From positions 2,914,001 through 2,978,000 of the forward strand of contig CP050890.1 of assembly GCA_016745215.1 (NCBI GenBank): a stretch of DNA of 64,000 nt. The letters run 5' to 3'. A program made the position numbers and the translations under genes. Every line of letters begins with the position of its first letter. Position 1 is the stretch's first letter. The stretch is from Thiohalocapsa sp. PB-PSB1. Lineage in GTDB: Bacteria; Pseudomonadota; Gammaproteobacteria; Chromatiales; Chromatiaceae. The notes under the pieces were generated by a model. It was given only the letters and a program-made list of their open reading frames with translations. It was not told the origin of the DNA and made no database searches. Below, one piece after another: positions 60,062 through 64,000 of this stretch.

Positions 60062-60236
60062 TAGGTAGTTCAATCTGGACAGTCCTGGCTTGGCCCGACT
60101 CACACAGTTTCCTTGCATCACCGGCTGAACTGTATTCAGCTATATATCAACGCCTTACGCCCTCCGTCTATCCAGGCGCCACACACAGATCTGCAGGAGC
60201 AAAAAGTGCGTGAAGAAGGCCAAATTGAACACCCTA
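60062..60236 (+). repeat. Long repeat, inverted copy of 12476-12652
   Basis: See the copy at 12476-12652. In this copy the open frame LNCIQLYINALRPPSIQAPH runs into KVREEGQIEHPTI and then into the tandem repeat region, so any gene it belonged to is broken. Confidence 0.7.
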
Positions 60237-60317
60237 CCATCGGCCCTCGAACAGGAGGCGCAGGGCCTCTGCAGAAGAGACCCCATTCTTCGCGCAGGTC
60301 GAGAGATAGCTGCGGAT

Positions 60318-60690
60318 GCGGGAGAAGAAGCTGGTAAAAGAAGCTGGTAAAAGAAGCTGGTAAAAGAAGCTGGTAAAGGACACCCACTTTGATTGCGCCC
60401 ACTTTGATTGCGCCTAAAGCTGGTAAAGTAAAGCTGGTAAAGAAGCTGGTAAAGGACACCAGCTGGTAAAGGACACCCACTTTGATTGCTGGTAAAGGAC
60501 GGTGCTGGTAAAGGACACCCACTTTGATTGCGCCCACTTTGATTGCGCCTAAAGCTGGTAAAGTAAAGCTGGTAAAGAAGCTGGTAAAGGACACCAGCTG
60601 GTAAAGGACACCCACTTTGATTGCTGGTAAAGGACGGTGCTGGTAAAGGACACCCACTTTGATTGCGCCCACTTTGATTGCGAAGTAAAG
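60318..60690 (+). repeat. 135-bp tandem repeat with GCTGGTAAA sub-units
   Basis: CACCCACTTTGATTGCGCCC occurs at 60381, 60516 and 60651, an exact 135-bp period (2.2 units). Inside each unit GCTGGTAAA, GGACACCCACTTT and GATTGCGCC recur, and the left edge is four copies of GAAGCTGGTAAAA. The complement of GGACACCCACTTT is repeated at 17633-17690. Confidence 0.93.
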
Positions 60691-60710
60691 CAAAGTAAAG
60701 TGGAAGTCCT

Positions 60711-60755
60711 TTCTCTCCTTTTTCTCCTTTTTCTCCTTTTTCTCCTTTTTCTCCT
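60711..60755 (+). repeat. Simple repeat CTCCTTTTT
   Basis: A 9-bp unit repeated about four and a half times; on the other strand it would encode Gly-Glu-Lys repeats, but no gene is supported here. From 60756 to 60954 I see nothing convincing apart from a short minus-strand frame. Confidence 0.8.
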
Positions 60756-60954
60756 GAAGAAAATGGATGCCCTTTTTCTTGGGTGTGCAAATGCTTCACA
60801 ATGCCAAATAGGTTTTCCCCTATTGGACCAGCGGCAGGTCGTTCGCGCTCATATTCTTCTGTTCCCGGCACGCTAAATACGAAGGAAACCGGTATGGCGC
60901 CTCGCCATAGATGCGGTGCTCTAGGACTTTCATAGTTGCCGGTCATCCGCAGTC

Positions 60955-60987
60955 GCCCAACGTAAAGCACTGTTGCGCTCGTTAGCT
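60955..60987 (-). repeat. Shortened attC-like site
   Basis: GCCCAAC (60955-60961) and GTTAGCT (60981-60987) have the spacing of outer cores only; AACGTAAAGCA pairs partly with TGCGCTCGTT. The antitoxin-like gene's TAA lies inside the GCTAAC core, as in cassettes. Only 33 bp, so the central part would have been lost, or the match is by chance. Confidence 0.4.
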
Positions 60988-61182
60988 CAGCATTTCGTGT
61001 TCTTCTGCGTAACACCGGAGTGCCTTGTTCACCGCGTCTGCGTCCGGGAAAAGCACGCTCGACTCTGGGTCGATGGGCACGACATTTGTACCTCCGCGGT
61101 AGCGAGCTGCATACTTCCCGCGCACGCCTGCCTTGATCAGGTCGGCCGGGTACTCTGGGCGGAGTTCTCTGTCATCGTTCAT
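60982..61182 (-). CDS. Antitoxin-like partner of a broken BrnT gene
   Basis: 66 residues: MNDDRELRPEYPADLIKAGV, RGKYAARYRGGTNVVPIDPE, then SSVLFPDADAVNKALRCYAE. Its ATG overlaps the end of the brnT remnant, the usual order toxin then antitoxin. The LRPEYP/GKYAARY wording is common in small proteins downstream of BrnT. Intact although the toxin is not. Confidence 0.65.
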   Translation of the reverse strand: MNDDRELRPEYPADLIKAGVRGKYAARYRGGTNVVPIDPESSVLFPDADAVNKALRCYAEEHEMLS

Positions 61183-61373
61183 AGGCTTTGCGTTCAGCCG
61201 TTGTCATGCGGCGAGCAGAGATGATGCGGATGTTGTTCCTCCACGTGCGAATAATCGGGATCAGGAACGCACGACGACAAATCATCCCCGAAAACTTCTG
61301 TAGCCTCGGAGAAGGAGACCCCGGGCTTCTTCAGGTTGGCCGCAGCCTTGCGAGCATCCCAGTTGAAGAACAT
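61172..61373 (-). pseudogene. BrnT toxin gene with an internal deletion
   Basis: The start reads MFFNWDARKAAANLKKPGVS, then FSEATEVFGDDLSSCVPDPD, typical of BrnT. After YSHVEEQ the frame is wrong, but another frame gives NIRIISARRMTTAERKAYER, the typical BrnT end. Roughly 70-80 bases that should encode the central strands are missing, with a frame change. The toxin is therefore dead. Confidence 0.8.
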
Positions 61374-61399
61374 AGCTCGGAGTCGTGGCCGCTATGGTG

Positions 61400-61491
61400 A
61401 GCTAACGTCTTGCGGACCCCGCGCCCGCTTGGTTGCCGGAGCGAGAGCGACGGCAACCAAGCGGGCGTCGGAGGTGCCGCTATTGTTGGGC
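61400..61491 (-). repeat. attC-like integron recombination site 4
   Basis: AGCTAAC (61400-61406) and GTTGGGC (61485-61491) flank CGCCCGCTTGGTTGCCG paired with CGGCAACCAAGCGGGCG (perfect 17-bp inner arms, 12-nt loop) and outer arms with mismatches. 92 bp. On the minus strand the BrnA-like gene stops inside the site, two bases after the R'' core, as is usual for integron cassettes. Confidence 0.75.
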
Positions 61492-61797
61492 CTTGGTGTC
61501 ATGCACATGGGCGTCACGAAATGCTTTCAACACCGAGTTCATCCGGGTTTGGTATCCAGCTCCTTGGGCCTTGAACCACGCCAGAACGTCGGTATCGACC
61601 CGAAGTGCGATTTGTGTCTTGCGTGGAGGAACTGGCAAGCCCTTATGAGCCACCGCGTCGGCCCAGTCTTCTAAGGAAGTCTCCGGAGAATCTTCCGAAA
61701 AGACAACATCGGAATCTGGCAATACACGGAGTTTGTCCCAGTCAGTGTTGCTCTTGGCGCCCTTTCCGATAGCGCTGCGACCATGCTCGTTGTTCAT
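61480..61797 (-). CDS. BrnA-family antitoxin
   Basis: 105 residues from ATG 61797 (MNNEHGRSAIGKGAKSNTDW). The C-terminal half, PPRKTQIALRVDTDVLAWFK then AQGAGYQTRMNSVLKAFRDA, is the BrnA ribbon-helix-helix domain that binds BrnT and represses the operon. No intact BrnT lies next to it: upstream is an ISAzo13-type remnant. It ends inside an attC-like site, so it probably travelled as the last gene of a cassette. Confidence 0.85.
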   Translation of the reverse strand: MNNEHGRSAIGKGAKSNTDWDKLRVLPDSDVVFSEDSPETSLEDWADAVAHKGLPVPPRKTQIALRVDTDVLAWFKAQGAGYQTRMNSVLKAFRDAHVHDTKAQQ

Positions 61798-61810
61798 GAC
61801 TAAGGGATTG

Positions 61811-62790
61811 TCAAGAAATAACTGTACCATTTCCAGACGGTGCAATGCTGTAGTTCCAGTCGCCGTGGAAGTCGTGACGCTGAATGTTGACATTTGCAAG
61901 CTCAGCGTCGGTCACCTTTCTGCCCAGTGGGTACTCTGATGCATCCAGTTCCGCATGAATCCGTAAGCCAGCATCGGTCTTGGTTTCCGCAATGAGATTC
62001 ACAATCACCTCGTGACTCACAAGCGGCTTGCCGGGCCAGTTCTGGGTGATGAACGAAAAGAGCCGATGCTCGATCTTGTTCCATTTGCTGGTTCCCGGCG
62101 GAAAGTGACAAACAGTGATCGGCAGGGCGATCTCATCGGCGAAGCGCTACAGTTCGGTTTTCCAGGGCCGAAGGCGCGATCCATTGCTGCCACCGCCGTC
62201 CGCGGTGATTAGGAGTCCTCGCGCTCGCGGGTAGATCGCGCTTCCCATGCTGCGCCACCAATTGCGAATCGTGGCAACAGCAAACTCGGCTGTGTCGTGA
62301 TCGGTTCCAACACCGACCCAACCGGCGTTTTCGCCGATAGCGTAGACGCTGTAGGGTGCGGCACGCCCGAGTTCTTTGATCTTGAAGTCATGGACGCGAA
62401 CCTCTTCGGGCTGTCCTCGTGGCTGCCACTCCCGGCCCGCATTCTTGAAGTCACCGACCAACTCCTTCTTCTTTGTATCCACTGAAATCGCTGGCTCGCC
62501 CTTTGCCAGAGCACTTTGTACTCGAGCATTGATGTACTCGAACTGGGCATCTCGGTCCGGGTGATCACTCCCCTCGCGCGTCTTTCGGTTCGCCTGCAGG
62601 CTGTACCCCCTATCGCTGAGCAGTTCGGCAACCAGGCTGTGGCTAACCTTGTGCCCTCGCGAACGCAATTCCGCGGCGAACTTGCGAACGCTCTTGCATG
62701 TCCAACGCAACGGCGACTCCGGATTGCCGCGCGTGATCGGATCAACGAGCGCGTTGAGATCGTCCTCGAGCGATGGGTCCTTGTCTCTAG
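61811..62790 (-). pseudogene. ISAzo13-family transposase, N-terminally cut and with an amber codon
   Basis: From about 62790 the minus strand reads RDKDPSLEDDLNALVDPITR, RWTCKSVRKFAAELRSRGHK, ISVDTKKKELVGDFKNAGRE, LITADGGGSNGSRLRPWKTE, then a TAG at 62147-62149 in place of an expected Gln codon, after which the same frame continues RFADEIALPITVCHFPPGTS, KWNKIEHRLFSFITQNWPGK and ends at 61811 (RHDFHGDWNYSI). About the first 90 residues are missing; the left end is fused into a DUF2283 gene. Confidence 0.85.
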
Positions 62791-62946
62791 CAGTCCCTTA
62801 GCCTCGAGCAGGACGATCTCCACAACGCTGCCGTCCTCCGCGTAGCTGATGTTGACATTCCAGCCGTGGGAGACCTCGCGGGTCACCGGCTTGTCGCTGA
62901 TCCGAATCTCTAGGATGTCGTCGTCGCAGTGGTAGGTGGTCTTCAT
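62785..62946 (-). pseudogene. DUF2283 protein, 3' end lost to the ISAzo13 insertion
   Basis: About 53 residues: MKTTYHCDDDILEIRISDKP, VTREVSHGWNVNISYAEDGS, VVEIVLLEAKGLLE. This is the DUF2283 layout, small proteins often beside PIN-domain or type II toxin genes. It overlaps the vapC stop as ATGA. It lacks only a few C-terminal residues before the transposase remnant. Confidence 0.7.
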
Positions 62947-63371
62947 GCTTCATGCGCCTCCCAGCCGTCCCCCGCGTTGCATTTCAGTTCCGGCACCACC
63001 CGTTGCAGGTGCCCAAAGTCCCGGTCGTTGTGGACCAGGGTCAGATCGTGCTCGATGGCGATACGCGCGATCACGCAATCGATCGTAGAACGGATGGTGA
63101 TGCTCCGTTGCCGGCAATGTCGGTACAGCTGCGCCGCAGCCGCAAAGCTCGTGCGCGGGTCGAGCGGAGCGTAGAACGTCAGGGAGCCGAGATGACTCCG
63201 CAGCTGGATATAGTCCTTGTCGGTGCGCGCGCCTTGCAGCACCTCTTGGTAGATGACTCCCGTGATGCCGAAAGGGGCGTCGTTGTCGATCAAAGAGCGG
63301 AAGCACCGTGCCGGGGCGTTGTCCGTCCCGCGCAGACTGTCGATCCAGACCGAGGTGTCGATCAGATACAC
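62943..63371 (-). CDS. VapC-type PIN-domain toxin
   Basis: 142 residues. MYLIDTSVWIDSLRGTDNAP with the first catalytic Asp; Glu in VIYQEVLQGARTD; Asp in RSTIDCVIARIAIEHDLTLV and HNDRDFGHL. Follows the antitoxin gene by one base on the same strand. Probable tRNA/rRNA-cutting ribonuclease held in check by its partner. Confidence 0.93.
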   Translation of the reverse strand: MYLIDTSVWIDSLRGTDNAPARCFRSLIDNDAPFGITGVIYQEVLQGARTDKDYIQLRSHLGSLTFYAPLDPRTSFAAAAQLYRHCRQRSITIRSTIDCVIARIAIEHDLTLVHNDRDFGHLQRVVPELKCNAGDGWEAHEA

Positions 63372-63372
63372 A

Positions 63373-63573
63373 TCAGTCCTCCCGACGCAGTGCCTTGTAG
63401 TCGTAGTCCGGGTCGATCTCCACCTTGCCGAATAGCTCGCCGATGTCGCGGCGACGACGGATGGCGACGAACTCCTTCAGCGCAAGGTCAACAACCTCGT
63501 GCATCGTTCCAACGCCGGCATAGGTTTGGGCTTCTTCGACAAGCGCTTCGTCAAGCTCGATACTTGTTCGCAT
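63373..63573 (-). CDS. VapB-type antitoxin
   Basis: 66 residues. MRTSIELDEALVEEAQTYAG and TMHEVVDLALKEFVAIRRRR form the ribbon-helix-helix; the tail DIGELFGKVEIDPDYDYKAL binds the toxin. First gene of the vapBC operon. Typical VapB (DUF2191-like) length. Confidence 0.93.
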   Translation of the reverse strand: MRTSIELDEALVEEAQTYAGVGTMHEVVDLALKEFVAIRRRRDIGELFGKVEIDPDYDYKALRRED

Positions 63574-63683
63574 GGTTCTTCACCGTTAGGGGTGTCTCTG
63601 GATGTTTGGAGTCTAGCCGGTGGCGGCCGGCAAGGTCGATCAGCACAGCACCTAGACTCCCCGGCTGCTAGCGAGACAGGACT

Positions 63684-63940
63684 TGGAACTACGCAATACG
63701 CGAAATACGCGAAAGGCGCGAAAAGGGAGGGTTTGCGGGTGGGTGCTTTCTTTTTCGCGGCTTTCGCGTGTTTCGTAGTTGCTCTTCGATGGATGCTTGT
63801 CGTATGGGTTCGCGGCGGCACTGCCAGCGAGACGCGACTTGGAACTACGAAAGGCGCGAAATGCGCGAAAAAAGAGGGCTGGCCGGAGGGTGTGTCCTCT
63901 TTTCGCGACTTTCGCATGTTTCGTAGTTGCTCTTCGAGGA
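63684..63940. repeat. Two palindromic repeats of the GAACTACG...CGTAGTT type
   Basis: Two direct copies (about 63684-63788 and 63838-63940), each opening GACTTGGAACTACG, holding CGCGAAA runs and closing TTTCGTAGTTGCTCTTCGA. Each folds on itself (GGAACTACGAAAGGCGCGAAA against TTTCGCG..TTTCGTAGTT). A common type of bacterial intergenic palindrome. Confidence 0.8.
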
Positions 63941-63954
63941 ACCCTGCTGTATCG

Positions 63955-64000
63955 GTTCGGGTGATCGCGGAACGGCGGAAAGACCGGTTCGGGTGATCGC
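63955..64000. repeat. Short direct repeat at the window edge
   Basis: GGTTCGGGTGATCGC occurs twice, near 63955 and 63986, the second running to the end of the window. The unit seems to include GGAACGGCGGAAAGACC and may continue beyond the window as a tandem array. Confidence 0.6.

Noticed and set aside
60155..61015. Long minus-strand frames of 185 and 286 codons
   Set aside because: They consist mostly of translated tandem repeats (NQSGCPLP- and GEKGEK-type runs) and have no family resemblance.

Overview
The window comes from an anaerobic anoxygenic phototroph, most likely a purple sulfur gammaproteobacterium (Chromatiaceae or Ectothiorhodospiraceae type). This rests on gene content and order, not on a database search. 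The markers are a photosynthesis gene cluster in the order bchF-bchN-bchB-bchH-bchL-bchM-lhaA-puhA-puhB-puhC-puhE, a divergent ppsR-bchG-bchP group, crtC near dxs, an oxygen-independent cyclase gene (bchE) with no acsF in the window, an oxygen-independent coproporphyrinogen oxidase-like gene, and a thiosulfate-dehydrogenase-like cytochrome remnant.

Layout. 1-3.5 kb: the 3' part of dxs, then on the minus strand a carotenoid hydratase gene (crtC, with an apparent one-base frameshift) between two small membrane-protein genes, the upstream one cut by an IS91-type remnant. 3.5-20.1 kb: an accessory zone of nested mobile elements (IS5, ISL3, IS4, IS21, RAYT, IS66 and IS200 types) and toxin-antitoxin pairs. 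It also holds remnants of an integron: attC-like sites at 4.07, 4.71 and 19.17 kb, and an integron-integrase C-terminus that can be rejoined across an IS21 insertion. 20.7-22.6 kb: a pucC/lhaA paralogue disrupted by a 154-bp MITE, then a DUF2892 gene. 22.9-23.9 kb: an unrecognised two-gene unit. 24.9-43.1 kb: the main photosynthesis cluster. 43.1-44.9 kb: a repeat region with a tandem array of exactly 159-bp units built from REP-like palindromes. 44.96-48.8 kb: bchE, a hemN-like gene and bchJ, with an FNR-type palindrome upstream. 48.9-50.1 kb: tRNA-Leu(CAA) and queA. 50.4-59.5 kb: a surface-polysaccharide locus of large glycosyltransferases, a Wzm/Wzt-type ABC exporter and two GT4-type glycosyltransferases. 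59.5-64 kb: a second repeat-rich accessory zone with a MITE, tandem repeats, BrnT/BrnA-type cassettes beside attC-like sites, an ISAzo13-type remnant and a VapBC pair.

How the genes work together: dxs supplies isoprenoid precursors; BchE, BchH, BchM, BchJ, BchN/B/L, BchF, BchG and BchP cover much of the route from protoporphyrin IX to bacteriochlorophyll a; the PuhA/B/C/E and LhaA/PucC products build the reaction centre and LH1; PpsR is the expected aerobic repressor. FNR-type palindromes upstream of bchE and in the ppsR-bchF intergenic region fit anaerobic induction. The accessory zones look like repeated insertion and decay; at least two photosynthesis-related genes (crtC and the second pucC-like gene) appear damaged.
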